A DNA stretch of 64,000 nt from an uncultured Xanthomonas sp. (GCA_943912265.1 CALTTS010000004.1:62001-126000); one strand, 5' to 3'. Positions 1 through 9,075 are shown, numbered from the stretch's first letter. A program made the numbers and translations. The notes: a model not told the origin generated them from the sequence alone.

Positions 1-1
1 C

Positions 2-127
2 GGCGACGACAAGGCCTACGCCGAGACCATCAAGCGCAACCTCGCGCTGAGGTCGAAGGACCGGCAGCACCACGAAGGCTGGCTGAAGCGCTTCTTCGGC
101 CGGCGCCATGCCGGCAACGCCGGCTGA
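2..127 (+). CDS. 3' end of an unrecognised protein (partial)
   Basis: Only the last 41 codons are in the window, read in the frame that ends at the TGA at 125-127. The tail is charged and basic, with a Lys-Arg-Phe-Phe-Gly-Arg-Arg stretch near the end. No domain can be recognised from this fragment and the family is unknown. It is co-directional with the diguanylate cyclase that follows 110 bases later. That gene appears to have its own promoter, so co-transcription is possible but not required. Confidence 0.5.
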   Translation, partial: GDDKAYAETIKRNLALRSKDRQHHEGWLKRFFGRRHAGNAG

Positions 128-202
128 GGCATCGCCCCGTCCCGGTTTTCCCTCTCCGCGCCGGCGTCCCGCGGCCGGCCGGCGCTCCATGCGGATCGAC
201 GC

Positions 203-229
203 TAAAGTCGATCCGGCACCGGCCGATAG
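203..229 (+). promoter_or_regulatory. sigma-28 (FliA) type promoter of the diguanylate cyclase gene
   Basis: TAAAGTCG at 203-210 and GCCGATAG at 222-229 are separated by exactly 11 bases. The flagellar sigma-28 consensus is TAAAGTTT-N11-GCCGATAA, so 6 of 8 and 7 of 8 positions match at the correct spacing. Transcription should start near 235. The upstream half also lies in a 9-bp inverted repeat (193-201 with 208-216, arms CGGATCGAC and GTCGATCCG). Confidence 0.65.
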
Positions 230-237
230 AGGGGGCG

Positions 238-1575
238 ATGAGTCCCGCGCCTTCCGATGCGCGTCCGGTCAGCCCCAGGATGCCCGAGTTCCTTTCTTCC
301 AGGCCTGAACCCGAAGCCCTGCCCCAGCGCGTGCTGGTGGTGGAGAATTCCCGCACCTTCACCCGCATGGTGGCCGAGGCGATCGAGGATCGCCTGGAAC
401 TGCCCGTCACCGTCGTGTCCACGCTGGCCGAGGCGCGCGCGGTGCTCGACGCGGACGAGTCCTGGTTCCTGGTCCTGACCGGGCTGGTGCTGGCCGACGG
501 CGACCGCGACGCGGTGGTGGAGTTCTTCCTGTCGCGCGGACTGCCCACCGTGGTGGTCACCGGCGTCTACGACGAGGACCTGCGCAAGCGCGTGCTGCGC
601 CAGCAGATCATCGACTACGTGCTGAAGAACGCGCCGGGCAGCCTGGATTACCTGGTCTGGCTGGTGCAGCGGCTCGAACGCAACCGCCGCATCTTCGCGC
701 TGGTGGTGGACGATTCGATGTCCGCCCGCGCCTACGCCGCCGGCCTGCTGGAGATGTACGGCTACCGCGTGGTACAGGCCGCCGACGGCCCACAGGCCAT
801 CGCCCTGCTGGAAGCCGACCCGAGCATCCGCCTGGCCCTGCTCGACCAGGAGATGCCCGGCATGGGCGGCGTGGAGCTGACCCGCAAGCTGCGCACGATC
901 CGCGCCCGCGACCGGCTGGCGATCATCGGCATTTCCGGCGCCAACGACCCGGAGCTGGTGCCGGCGTTCCTGAAGAACGGCGCCAACGACTTCCTGCGCA
1001 AGCCGTTCTCGCGCGAGGAATTCTTCTGCCGCGTCTCGCAAAATGTGGACCAGCTGGAACTGATCGGCAGCCTGCAGGACCTGGCCACCCGCGATTTCCT
1101 GACCGGCCTGCCCAACCGCCGCCACTTCCTCGAACAGAGCCAGCGGCTGGTGCCGGCGCTGGTCACCCAGGGCAAGCCGCTGGCCGCGGCCATGCTCGAC
1201 ATCGACCACTTCAAGCACATCAACGACACCTGGGGCCACGAGGCCGGCGACCTGGCGCTGCGCGCGGTGGCCTCGACGGTGGCGCACCATGCGCGCCCGC
1301 AGGACCTGATCGCGCGTTTCGGCGGCGAGGAGTTCTGCATGATCGTGCCGGGGCTGACGCTGGAGGAAGCCACCGGCTACTTCGAGGCCCTGCGCGAGGC
1401 GATCAGCCGGCTGCAGGTGGAAGCCAACGGCGGGCGTTTCGGCATGACCATCAGCATCGGCGTCAGCGGCCCGGAAACCGGCGCGGCCGACCTGCGCGCG
1501 ATGCTGTCCGAGGCCGACCGCCGCCTGTACATCTCCAAGGCCTCGGGCCGCAACCGGGTCACGGCCGCGGCCTGA
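238..1575 (+). CDS. Response regulator with two receiver domains and a GGDEF diguanylate cyclase domain
   Basis: Predicted cytoplasmic enzyme making cyclic di-GMP from two GTP. The first receiver domain (about residues 30-145) is degenerate: the acidic pair is Glu36-Asn37 and the phospho-acceptor position is Thr81. The second (about 153-270) is intact, with Asp158-Asp159, phospho-acceptor Asp203 (DQEMPG) and Lys255. The cyclase domain follows, with active-site GGEEF at 362-366 and the inhibitory I-site RPQD at 353-356, five residues upstream, so product inhibition is expected. A sigma-28 promoter lies just before the gene and suggests flagellar-regulon control. The start is uncertain. ATG 238 has a GAGGGGG ribosome site but lies only about 3 bases after the predicted transcription start, while ATG 280 is the next candidate and still keeps both receiver domains. 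Confidence 0.9.
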   Translation: MSPAPSDARPVSPRMPEFLSSRPEPEALPQRVLVVENSRTFTRMVAEAIEDRLELPVTVVSTLAEARAVLDADESWFLVLTGLVLADGDRDAVVEFFLSRGLPTVVVTGVYDEDLRKRVLRQQIIDYVLKNAPGSLDYLVWLVQRLERNRRIFALVVDDSMSARAYAAGLLEMYGYRVVQAADGPQAIALLEADPSIRLALLDQEMPGMGGVELTRKLRTIRARDRLAIIGISGANDPELVPAFLKNGANDFLRKPFSREEFFCRVSQNVDQLELIGSLQDLATRDFLTGLPNRRHFLEQSQRLVPALVTQGKPLAAAMLDIDHFKHINDTWGHEAGDLALRAVASTVAHHARPQDLIARFGGEEFCMIVPGLTLEEATGYFEALREAISRLQVEANGGRFGMTISIGVSGPETGAADLRAMLSEADRRLYISKASGRNRVTAAA

Positions 1576-1593
1576 GCGCCCGCGCCGCGCGCC

Positions 1594-3405
1594 TCAGCCG
1601 GCCTTGCGCGCGGCGATCCAGCGGTCGATCCGCGCCTCCAGCACGTCCAGCGGCAGCGAGCCTTCGCCCAGCACCTCGGCGTGGAAGGCGCGGATGTCGA
1701 ACCTGTCGCCCAGCGCCTGCCGGGCCTTCTCGCGCAGGGCGATGATCTTCAGTTCGCCGATCTTGTAACCCAGCGCCTGGCCCGGGATGGCCATGTAACG
1801 CTCGGCCTCGGCCACCCGGTCGGTTTCGGAAGCCCCGGAGTTGTCGGCCATGTAGTCGAGCACCTGCTGGCGGGTCCAGCCCTTGCTGTGCAGGCCGGTA
1901 TCCACCACCAGCCGGATCGCGCGCCACATTTCATCGTTCAGGCGGCCGAAGTACATGTACGGATCGGTGTACACGCCCAAGTCCTTGCCCAGCGATTCGG
2001 CGTACAACGCCCAGCCTTCGATGTAGGCGGTCTGGCCGCCGAAGCGGCGGAACGCGGGCACGCCCTTCAGTTCCTGCTGCAGCGCGATCTGGAAGTGGTG
2101 GCCGGGAATGGCCTCGTGCAGGTACAGGCTCTCCATGCCCCAGGTCTTGCGCGAAGGCAGGTCGTAGGTGTTGACGTAGAAGATGCCCGGCCGGCTACCG
2201 TCCTCGCTGGGCTGCATGTACGAGCCGGCGGCCTCGGACGCGGCGCGGAAAGCCTCCACCGGGCGGATCTCGAAGCCCGCCTTCGGGGTCAGCGAGAACA
2301 GCGCGGGGATTTTCGCGTCCACCTTCGCCTCCAGCGCCCGGTAGCGCGCCAGCAGGTCGTCCTCGCTGGCGAACTGGAAGCGCTTGTCGGTATCCATGAA
2401 CTTGAAGAACGCCTTCAGGTCGCCCTTGAAGCCGACCTGGTCCTTCAGCGCCTCCATCTCGCCGCGAATGCGCGCTACTTCGGACAGGCCCAGTTCGTGG
2501 ATCTGCGCCGGGGTCATGTCGGTGGTGGTGGTGACCTTGGCGTTGTAGGCGTACCACGCCTCGCCGTCCGGCAGGCCCTGGTAGCCGTCGGTGGTGCGCG
2601 CGGCCGGAATGTATTCCCCGGCGATGAACGCGCGCAGCTTGCGGTAGGCCGGCACCAGCTCGGTCGAGATGGCCTTGCGGTAGGCCTCCGTCAGGCGGCT
2701 GCGGTCGGCCGCGGGCATGTCCTTGGGCAGCTGCACGATCGGCGTCCAGAACGGCGTCTTTGCCGGGTCGTCGGCCACCACGCCGTCCAGCTGCGGCAGC
2801 ACGCGCTGCATCAGCAGTTTCGGCTGGGTCACGCCACTGGCCATGCCTTCGCGCATGTTGGCGATGGCCTGGTCGAACAATGCCGGCACCTGCGCGGCGC
2901 GCCTGAGCCAGTGTTCGTAGTCCTCGACCGTCTTGAACGGCTGCGCGCCACTGCCCGAGCCCAGCAGCACGAGGATGTTGGGAATGCTGTAGAACTGGCT
3001 GATCGGCTGTTTCCAGTCGGGAAAACGCTCGCCTTCGAGCTGCTCTTTCAGGCTGCGCGCGAGGATGTCGTAAGACAGCCGCTGGTCCTCGCCGAAGCCG
3101 CCGGCATCGATGCCGGCCAGCCGGTCCAGCCAGCGCTGGCGGAAATCGTGCTGCTGCCTGCGGTAGTCCGCCGACAGGTAGTTCGGCAGCTGGTCGTCGA
3201 AGCGGTGGTCGCCGGCGAACGTGGCCGACAAGGGATCGAGCCGCAGCGACTCGTCCCAGTAGTCGGCGTAGAGCCTGTCCATTTCGGCCGGCGTCGGCGT
3301 CGCGGCGCGGGCAGCCGCCGGCGCGGCGGTGTCGGTGGCGGCGGGCGGGCCGCCACAGGCCGCGAGCGCGGCGGACAGGCTCAGGATCAACAGGCGACGC
3401 TGCAT
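1594..3405 (-). CDS. DUF885 family lipoprotein, putative zinc peptidase
   Basis: A 603-residue DUF885 protein. The start at 3405 gives a lipoprotein signal peptide with a Leu-Ala-Ala-Cys lipobox (Cys17) and is preceded by a GAGG site; a longer frame upstream adds an unlikely arginine-rich extension. Residues 430-437 read HEAIPGHH, the family's metal-binding type motif, and YIEGWALYAE follows some 35 residues later. Members of this family are annotated as putative carboxypeptidase-like enzymes, but few have been studied, so the substrate is unknown. The protein should be anchored in the envelope. It converges on the diguanylate cyclase with 18 bases between stop codons and has no evident operon partner. 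Confidence 0.85.
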   Translation of the reverse strand: MQRRLLILSLSAALAACGGPPAATDTAAPAAARAATPTPAEMDRLYADYWDESLRLDPLSATFAGDHRFDDQLPNYLSADYRRQQHDFRQRWLDRLAGIDAGGFGEDQRLSYDILARSLKEQLEGERFPDWKQPISQFYSIPNILVLLGSGSGAQPFKTVEDYEHWLRRAAQVPALFDQAIANMREGMASGVTQPKLLMQRVLPQLDGVVADDPAKTPFWTPIVQLPKDMPAADRSRLTEAYRKAISTELVPAYRKLRAFIAGEYIPAARTTDGYQGLPDGEAWYAYNAKVTTTTDMTPAQIHELGLSEVARIRGEMEALKDQVGFKGDLKAFFKFMDTDKRFQFASEDDLLARYRALEAKVDAKIPALFSLTPKAGFEIRPVEAFRAASEAAGSYMQPSEDGSRPGIFYVNTYDLPSRKTWGMESLYLHEAIPGHHFQIALQQELKGVPAFRRFGGQTAYIEGWALYAESLGKDLGVYTDPYMYFGRLNDEMWRAIRLVVDTGLHSKGWTRQQVLDYMADNSGASETDRVAEAERYMAIPGQALGYKIGELKIIALREKARQALGDRFDIRAFHAEVLGEGSLPLDVLEARIDRWIAARKAG

Positions 3406-3514
3406 GCACGACCTCGGCGGATGGCGGGTATCCGGCCGATGGTAGCCCAACCGCCCGCCGGCCCCGCGCGCCCGGATTCGTCGCGCGCCGCCCGCCGGAC
3501 GGCGCCGGCGCGGC

Positions 3515-4819
3515 TCAGCCGGTGGTCACGCTGGCATGCCGGCGCGCGACCAGCAGCGCCAGCAGGGTGAGGATGGCCGATGCCGTCAGGTACCAGCCCA
3601 CCGCGCGCAGGCCGTATTCGGATGCCAGCCACGTGGCCAGCGGCGCGGCCGGCGCCGCGCCGAGCACGCTGGCCAGGTTGAAGGACATCGACGAGCCGGT
3701 GTAGCGCACCTCGACCGGGAACAGCTCGGCCAGCAACGTGCCCACCGGGCCGTAGGTCCAGCCCATGATGAACAGCCCGGCGGCCAGGAACAGGAAGGTC
3801 AGCGCCGGATGGCCGGACTGGAACAGCATCGGGAACAGCAGGCCGAACACGGCGATGATCGCGGTGGCCAGCAGCATCGCGTGGCGCGCCGTGGTGCGGT
3901 CGCCGTACAGCGCCGAGATCGGGATGCCCAGCGCGAAGAACACCATGCCGGCCATCTGCAGCAGCAGGAACTCCTGCCGGCTGTAGCCCAGCGCGGTGGT
4001 GCCGTAGCCGAGCGCGAACACCGTCATCAGGTAGAACAGCACGAAGGTCGCCAGCGCGCCGAACGTGCCCGCCAGCATCGGCCCGAAATACCTGCCGAGC
4101 ACCGCGCCCACCGGCACCCGCACGCGCACGTTGCTTTCCATCGCGCGCTTGAACGCCGGCGTCTCGGTGATGCTCAGCCGCACCCACAGGCCGATCGCCA
4201 CCAGCACCGAGCTGGCCAGGAACGGCACCCGCCAGCCCCAGGCCATGAACTGCTCCTGCGACAGCAGCGCGCCCATCAGCAGGAAGGTGCCGGCCGAGAG
4301 CACGAAGCCCAGCGGCGCGCCCAGCTGCGGGAACATGCCGAACCACGCGCGCTTGCCGGCCGGCGCGTTCTCGGTGGCCAGCAGCACCGCGCCGCCCCAT
4401 TCCCCGCCCAGGCCGATGCCCTGGCCGAAGCGGCACAGGGTCAGCAGCGCCGGCGCGAACAGGCCGATGCTCGCGTAGGTCGGCAGCAGGCCGATCACCA
4501 CCGTGGAAATGCCCATCATCAGCAGCGCCGCCACCAGCGTGGTCTTGCGGCCGACGCGGTCGCCGAAGTGGCCGAAGAACGCCGAACCGAACGGGCGCGC
4601 GACGAAGGCCACCGCGAACGTCGCCAGCGAGGCCAGCTGCTGCGCGGTCGGGCTGGCCGGCGGGAAGAACAGGTGCGGGAACACCAGCACCGCGGCCGTG
4701 GCGTAGATGTAGAAATCGAAGAACTCGATGGTGGTGCCCATCAGGCTCGCCAGCAGCACGCGCCAGGTGGCGTTGGTCTGCGGCTGCGGGAGGGCGGATT
4801 CGGCGGTGGCGGTATTCAT
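3515..4819 (-). CDS. MFS transporter, metabolite:H+ symporter (MHS) type
   Basis: A 434-residue inner-membrane transporter with 12 predicted helices. The loop after helix 2 carries the MFS signature GHFGDRVGRKTTL, and the N-terminal EFFDFYIY motif is typical of the ProP/ShiA/KgtP-like MHS family, which imports small organic acids or osmolytes with protons. The substrate cannot be told from sequence. The start at 4819 (Met-Asn-Thr-Ala) puts helix 1 about 20 residues in; a longer upstream reading would add a basic, non-membrane stretch. The 168 bases to rlmB contain two GCTGCAACC repeats (4915-4945) of unknown meaning. A second MHS transporter lies at 59622. Confidence 0.85.
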   Translation of the reverse strand: MNTATAESALPQPQTNATWRVLLASLMGTTIEFFDFYIYATAAVLVFPHLFFPPASPTAQQLASLATFAVAFVARPFGSAFFGHFGDRVGRKTTLVAALLMMGISTVVIGLLPTYASIGLFAPALLTLCRFGQGIGLGGEWGGAVLLATENAPAGKRAWFGMFPQLGAPLGFVLSAGTFLLMGALLSQEQFMAWGWRVPFLASSVLVAIGLWVRLSITETPAFKRAMESNVRVRVPVGAVLGRYFGPMLAGTFGALATFVLFYLMTVFALGYGTTALGYSRQEFLLLQMAGMVFFALGIPISALYGDRTTARHAMLLATAIIAVFGLLFPMLFQSGHPALTFLFLAAGLFIMGWTYGPVGTLLAELFPVEVRYTGSSMSFNLASVLGAAPAAPLATWLASEYGLRAVGWYLTASAILTLLALLVARRHASVTTG

Positions 4820-4987
4820 TGCGTCTCGTGCGGCCGGACGGCGCGGGCGGCGCCGTTCCGGGATTCCTGTGCGATGCGTGAAGGGCCGCGATGAAACCAC
4901 ACCTCACCGCTTGCCGCTGCAACCGATACGGCTGCAACCACCTCCGGCCGCCGGCGTGGCCGGTGCCGGGCGTGGCCGCGCGCCGGC

Positions 4988-5737
4988 TCAGGCCAGGCGC
5001 TGGCGCACCGCCTCGAACAGGGCGATGCCGGTGGCCACCGACACGTTCAGGCTCTCGATCTCGCCCGGCATCGGGATGCGCACCAGCTTGTCGCAATGCT
5101 CGCGGGTCAGCCGGCGCAGGCCGTCGGCCTCGCCGCCCAGCACCAACGCCACGTTGCCGGTCAGGTCCACGGCGTACAGGCTCGGCCCCATCTCGCCGGC
5201 CAGGCCGTAGATCCACACGCCGAGCTTCTGCAGCTCCTTCAGGCAGCGCGACAGGTTGGTCACCGCCACCACCGGGATGCGATCGGCGGCGCCGGCCGAG
5301 GTCTTGCGCACGGTGGCGTTGATCGTGGCCGCCTTGTCCTTGGGAATCACCACCGCGGTGACCCCGGCCGCCGCCGCGCTGCGCAGGCAGGCGCCGAGGT
5401 TGTGCGGGTCCTGCACCCCGTCCAGCACCAGCAGCAGCGCCTTGCCGGCGGCCTGTTCGACCAGGCCGGCCAGCTCGTGCTCGTCCCAGGTCTTCACCGC
5501 CGCGTAGCGCGCCGCCACGCCCTGGTGGCGCAGCTGCCCGGCCACGCCGTCCAGCGCCTGCGCGCCGACCTTGCGCACCTCGATGTCCTTGCGCAGCGCC
5601 TGCGCCTCGATCTCGGCCAGGCGCGGATTCCTGCTCCCGGCCTCGACCAGCACTTCGCGCACGTGCTCGGCGTCGTTGTCGATGGCGGAGGCGACGGCGT
5701 TGACGCCCACCACCCACTGGTTCTGCTTGTTGCTCAT
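4988..5737 (-). CDS. rlmB: 23S rRNA (guanosine-2'-O-)-methyltransferase RlmB
   Basis: A 249-residue SPOUT-family methyltransferase that methylates the 2'-O of G2251 in the P loop of 23S rRNA, using S-adenosylmethionine. The N-terminal RNA-binding domain covers about residues 8-80. The knotted catalytic domain contains the conserved DPHNLGACLRSA segment, GGEADGLRRL, and the C-terminal MPGEIESLNVSVATGI motif that forms the cofactor knot. The length matches E. coli RlmB (243). The start at 5737 (MSNKQNQWVVGVNAV) begins right at the domain. rnr and rlmB are neighbours in many gammaproteobacteria; here a GFA-family gene sits between them. Confidence 0.95.
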   Translation of the reverse strand: MSNKQNQWVVGVNAVASAIDNDAEHVREVLVEAGSRNPRLAEIEAQALRKDIEVRKVGAQALDGVAGQLRHQGVAARYAAVKTWDEHELAGLVEQAAGKALLLVLDGVQDPHNLGACLRSAAAAGVTAVVIPKDKAATINATVRKTSAGAADRIPVVAVTNLSRCLKELQKLGVWIYGLAGEMGPSLYAVDLTGNVALVLGGEADGLRRLTREHCDKLVRIPMPGEIESLNVSVATGIALFEAVRQRLA

Positions 5738-5795
5738 GGTCTGCCGGCCGGATGCGGGGCGGACATGGTAGGGCTTCCCGCCGCGGAAGGCACCG

Positions 5796-6266
5796 TCAGG
5801 CCGGCGGCCAGCCGGCGGTGTCGTGGTCCGGATGCTTGCGGGACACGATGTCCGCGAGGAATTCCGTCGCGGCCACGTCGTCCTCTGTGCGCCGCGCCGG
5901 CAGGGCATGCAAGCCGTCGACGAAGGGCAACCGGCCTTCGATGCCGTACTGGATCGACGGCGGCAGGCGACCGGGCTGGTCGAACGCGCCGGCCGCGATC
6001 GCCAGCCCGTCCGGTGCCTCGTAGGTCAACGGCGTGCCGCACTCGGCGCAGAACCCGCGCTTCACCCGGTTCGACGAGGCGAAGCGCTTCGGCGCCCCCC
6101 GCGTCCACGCGAACGCGGCGCCGCGCACCGACACCAGCGGCGCGAAGTACGCACCGAAGGCCTTCTGGCACATCCGGCAATGGCAGATCGACGCATCGGC
6201 CAGCGTGCCGGCCACGTGGAAGCGCACCGCCCCGCACTGGCACCCGCCGCTGTATCCGTCCGCCAC
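5796..6266 (-). CDS. GFA/CENP-V family zinc protein
   Basis: A 156-residue protein with the Gfa-type zinc-binding fold. Cysteines fall in the expected groups: CQC near residue 9, CHCRMC near residues 28-33 and CAEC near residues 73-76. The founding member was described as glutathione-dependent formaldehyde-activating enzyme, but most homologues have no proven reaction, so substrate and activity are unknown here. It starts 10 bases after the rnr stop codon and lies 58 bases before rlmB, so it is probably co-transcribed with these two RNA genes, without an obvious functional link. Confidence 0.85.
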   Translation of the reverse strand: MADGYSGGCQCGAVRFHVAGTLADASICHCRMCQKAFGAYFAPLVSVRGAAFAWTRGAPKRFASSNRVKRGFCAECGTPLTYEAPDGLAIAAGAFDQPGRLPPSIQYGIEGRLPFVDGLHALPARRTEDDVAATEFLADIVSRKHPDHDTAGWPPA

Positions 6267-6276
6267 CGCCGCGGCC

Positions 6277-8784
6277 TCAGTACTTTTTCTTCGACCGCTT
6301 GGCCGGCTGGCCGCGCGGCGCGGGCGCGGGCGCGGGCCTGCCGTTCGCGGCGCCGTCGCGCGGCTCCACCAGCCGGAAGTCGATCTTGCGCTCCTCCATG
6401 CTCGCCTTCAGCACCAGGATGCGCACCTTGTCGCCCAGCCGGAACTCGCTGCCGCGGCGCTCGCCGGTCAGGGTCTTGCGGATCGGATCGAACTGGTAGT
6501 AGTCGTGCGGCAGCTGGGTCACGTGGACCAGGCCGTTGACCTTGGACTGGTCCAGCTCGACGAACAGGCCGAAGCCGGTGACTCCGCTGATCACGCCGTC
6601 GAACTCGCCGCCGACATGCTTTTCCATCCACGCGGCGCGGTAGCGCTCGTCGACCTCGCGCTCGGCCTCGTCGGCGCGGCGCTCGCGCTCGGAGCACTGC
6701 AGCGCCAGCGCCGCCATCTGGTGCGGCGAGTACAGGTATTTGTCCGGTTTGGCGCCGGTCAGCGCGTACTTCAGCGCGCGGTGCACCAGCAGGTCCGGGT
6801 AGCGGCGGATCGGCGAGGTGAAGTGCGCATACGCCTCCAGCGCCAGGCCGAAGTGGCCGCTGTTGTCCGGCGAGTACACCGCCAGCGACTGGCTGCGCAG
6901 CAGCACCGACTCGATCAGCGCCGCATCCGGGCGCTCGCGCACCTTCTTGAGCAGCTTGGTGAAGTCGCCCGGCTGCACCTTCTCCCACGACGGCATGCTC
7001 AGGTTGAATTCCTTGAGGAATTCGAGCAGGTCGGCGTACTTGCTCTCCGGCGGGCGCTCGTGGACGCGGAACGGCGCCGGGACGTGCGCCTTGAGCAGCC
7101 CGCGCGCGGCCTCGACGTTGGCCGCGATCATGCATTCCTCGATCAGCTTGTGCGCCTCGTTGCGCACCAGCATGCCGGCCTGGGTGACCTCGCCGCGGTT
7201 GTCGAGCACGAAGCGCACCTCCGAGCTCTCGAACTCGATCGCGCCGCGCCGCGCGCGCGCCTTGGCCAGCACCTTGTACAGCGCATGCAGCGCCTCCAGC
7301 TGCGGCAGCCGCTCGCCGACGGCGGCCCGCGCCTCCGGGTCCTTCTCGCCGACCGCCTGCCACACCTGCTCGTAGGTCAGCCGCGCGTGCGAGCGCATCA
7401 CCGCCTCGTAGAACTTCGACTGGGTGACCTCGCCCTCGCTGCTGACCTGCATGTCGCAGACGAAGCACATGCGGTCCACCTGCGGGTTGAGCGAGCAGAT
7501 GCCGTTGGACAGCGTCTCCGGCAACATCGGCACCACGAAGCCGGGGAAGTACACCGAGGTGGCGCGCTTCTGCGCCTCGTCGTCCAGCGGCGTGCCGGGG
7601 CGCACGTAGTGCGACACGTCGGCGATGGCCACCACCAGCCGGTAGCCCTGGCGGTTGCGGATGCGGAAGCCCTGGCGGTTGCTCTCGCAATAGACCGCGT
7701 CGTCGAAGTCCTTGGCATCGGCGCCGTCGATGGTCACCAGCGGCAGGTCGCGCAGGTCCACGCGCCCGCCGATCATCGACGGCTCCACCGTCAACGGCAC
7801 CGCCGCGGCCTCGTCCAGCACGTCCTGCGGGAACTCGTAGGGCAGCTCGTGGCCGTGGATGGCCGTCTCCACCACCAGCGACGGGGTGAGCTTGTCGCCG
7901 AGCACGGCGATGATGCGGCCGATCGGCGGGCGCCGCGCATCCGGCGCCTGGGTGATCTCGCACACGACCAGCTGGCCGTCGCGGGCGCCGCCGGTGGCAT
8001 CCTGCGGCACCTGCACGTTGCGCTGGATGCGGCGGTCGTCGGGCACCACGAAGGCGATGCCGGCCTCCTGGCCGAAACGGCCGATCAGCCGGTGCAGGCC
8101 GCGTTCGAGCACGCGCGAGATGCTGCCCTCGCGGCGTCCGCGCCGGTCGATGCCGGTGACGTTGGCCAGCACGCGGTCGCCGTGCATCACCTTGCGCATC
8201 TCGTACGGCGGCAGGAACAGGTCGTCGCCGCCGTTGTCCGGGCGCAGGAAGCCGAAGCCCTCCGGGTTGGCGATCACCACGCCCGGGATCAGGTTGACCT
8301 GCTCGACCGGGGCATAGCCGCCGCGCCGGTTCTGCACCACCTGGCCGTCGCGCAGCATGGCGTGCAGGCGCCGCGACAGGGCCTCGAAACGGTCAGGCTC
8401 GGTCAGGCGCAGCCGCTGTGCCAGATCCTCGGCGGTCTGCGGGCCTTCGGCATCGGCCAGCAGCTCGAGGATGGCCTCGCGGCTGGCGATCGGCTCGGCA
8501 TAGCGTTCGGCCTCGCGCGCCGCGTACGGGTCGACGAAGGCCGCCGCCTTGGCCTTCGTCCGCGACCGGCCCGTGCCCTGCGTCGAGGGGGCCGCCGCCG
8601 GCTGCGGCATCCACGGCGGCAGCGCGGGCGCCTTGCGCTTGCCCTTCGCCGGCGCTGCCTTGCCGGCGGCCTTGGCCGGTGGGGCGGTCTTCTTGGAGAC
8701 GCGCTTGCCGCCGCCGGACTTGCCGGCGGCATCTCGGGGTGCCTTGTCGGCACCGTTCTGGGTGGTTTTCTTCATTGCGGCCAT
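6277..8784 (-). CDS. rnr: Ribonuclease R
   Basis: A 3'-to-5' exoribonuclease of about 835 residues that degrades structured RNA. Order of parts: a Lys/Ala/Pro-rich disordered N-terminus, a winged-helix region, cold-shock domains (GFGFLRPD), the RNB catalytic domain with the metal-binding TIDGADAKDFDDAV segment at about residues 350-363, an S1 domain (GVISGVTGFGLFVEL) and a basic tail ending KRSKKKY. Two starts are close together: ATG 8784 (MAAMKK) and ATG 8775 (MKKTT). Neither has a strong ribosome site, so the exact start is open. The gene is divergent from the tRNA-Leu pair and heads the run rnr-GFA-rlmB. Confidence 0.95.
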   Translation of the reverse strand: MAAMKKTTQNGADKAPRDAAGKSGGGKRVSKKTAPPAKAAGKAAPAKGKRKAPALPPWMPQPAAAPSTQGTGRSRTKAKAAAFVDPYAAREAERYAEPIASREAILELLADAEGPQTAEDLAQRLRLTEPDRFEALSRRLHAMLRDGQVVQNRRGGYAPVEQVNLIPGVVIANPEGFGFLRPDNGGDDLFLPPYEMRKVMHGDRVLANVTGIDRRGRREGSISRVLERGLHRLIGRFGQEAGIAFVVPDDRRIQRNVQVPQDATGGARDGQLVVCEITQAPDARRPPIGRIIAVLGDKLTPSLVVETAIHGHELPYEFPQDVLDEAAAVPLTVEPSMIGGRVDLRDLPLVTIDGADAKDFDDAVYCESNRQGFRIRNRQGYRLVVAIADVSHYVRPGTPLDDEAQKRATSVYFPGFVVPMLPETLSNGICSLNPQVDRMCFVCDMQVSSEGEVTQSKFYEAVMRSHARLTYEQVWQAVGEKDPEARAAVGERLPQLEALHALYKVLAKARARRGAIEFESSEVRFVLDNRGEVTQAGMLVRNEAHKLIEECMIAANVEAARGLLKAHVPAPFRVHERPPESKYADLLEFLKEFNLSMPSWEKVQPGDFTKLLKKVRERPDAALIESVLLRSQSLAVYSPDNSGHFGLALEAYAHFTSPIRRYPDLLVHRALKYALTGAKPDKYLYSPHQMAALALQCSERERRADEAEREVDERYRAAWMEKHVGGEFDGVISGVTGFGLFVELDQSKVNGLVHVTQLPHDYYQFDPIRKTLTGERRGSEFRLGDKVRILVLKASMEERKIDFRLVEPRDGAANGRPAPAPAPRGQPAKRSKKKY

Positions 8785-8846
8785 GGTAGCGCCCGGCCCG
8801 CATCCGTGCCGCTGCACGGCCCGACGAATTTTCCGCCGCCGACACG

Positions 8847-8875
8847 TTGACAAGGCCCGGCGCGGTCAGCAGAAT
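8847..8875 (+). promoter_or_regulatory. Promoter of first tRNA-Leu
   Basis: A perfect -35 TTGACA (8847-8852) and CAGAAT as -10 (8870-8875) with a 17-base spacer. The -10 ends 15 bases before the tRNA, exactly as in the second copy at 9076-9104, although the spacer sequences differ. Confidence 0.75.
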
Positions 8876-8889
8876 ATGCAGCTCACGTC

Positions 8890-8974
<85 letters not shown>

Positions 8975-8990
8975 ACGACGTGAACCGATG

Positions 8991-9012
8991 AACCCGCGCA
9001 AGCGGGTTTTTT
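8991..9012 (+). terminator. Intrinsic terminator after tRNA-Leu copy 1
   Basis: AACCCGC (8991-8997) pairs with GCGGGTT (9002-9008) around a GCAA tetraloop, followed by six T (9007-9012). Confidence 0.85.
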
Positions 9013-9075
9013 CGTTTCCGGCCCCGGCCATGCCGCCGTCCGGCCGGCACCGAGGCGGCCACTGCCGATCCGGCG

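Noticed and set aside
1681..3570. Long open frames opposite the DUF885 gene and many similar antisense frames across the window
   Set aside because: In DNA this rich in G and C, stop codons are rare in all frames. The encoded sequences are Arg/Gly/His-rich with no domain, while the opposite strand encodes a recognised family.
4915..4945. Two GCTGCAACC repeats upstream of the first MHS transporter
   Set aside because: Short direct repeat with no symmetry and no further copies; not enough to call an operator.
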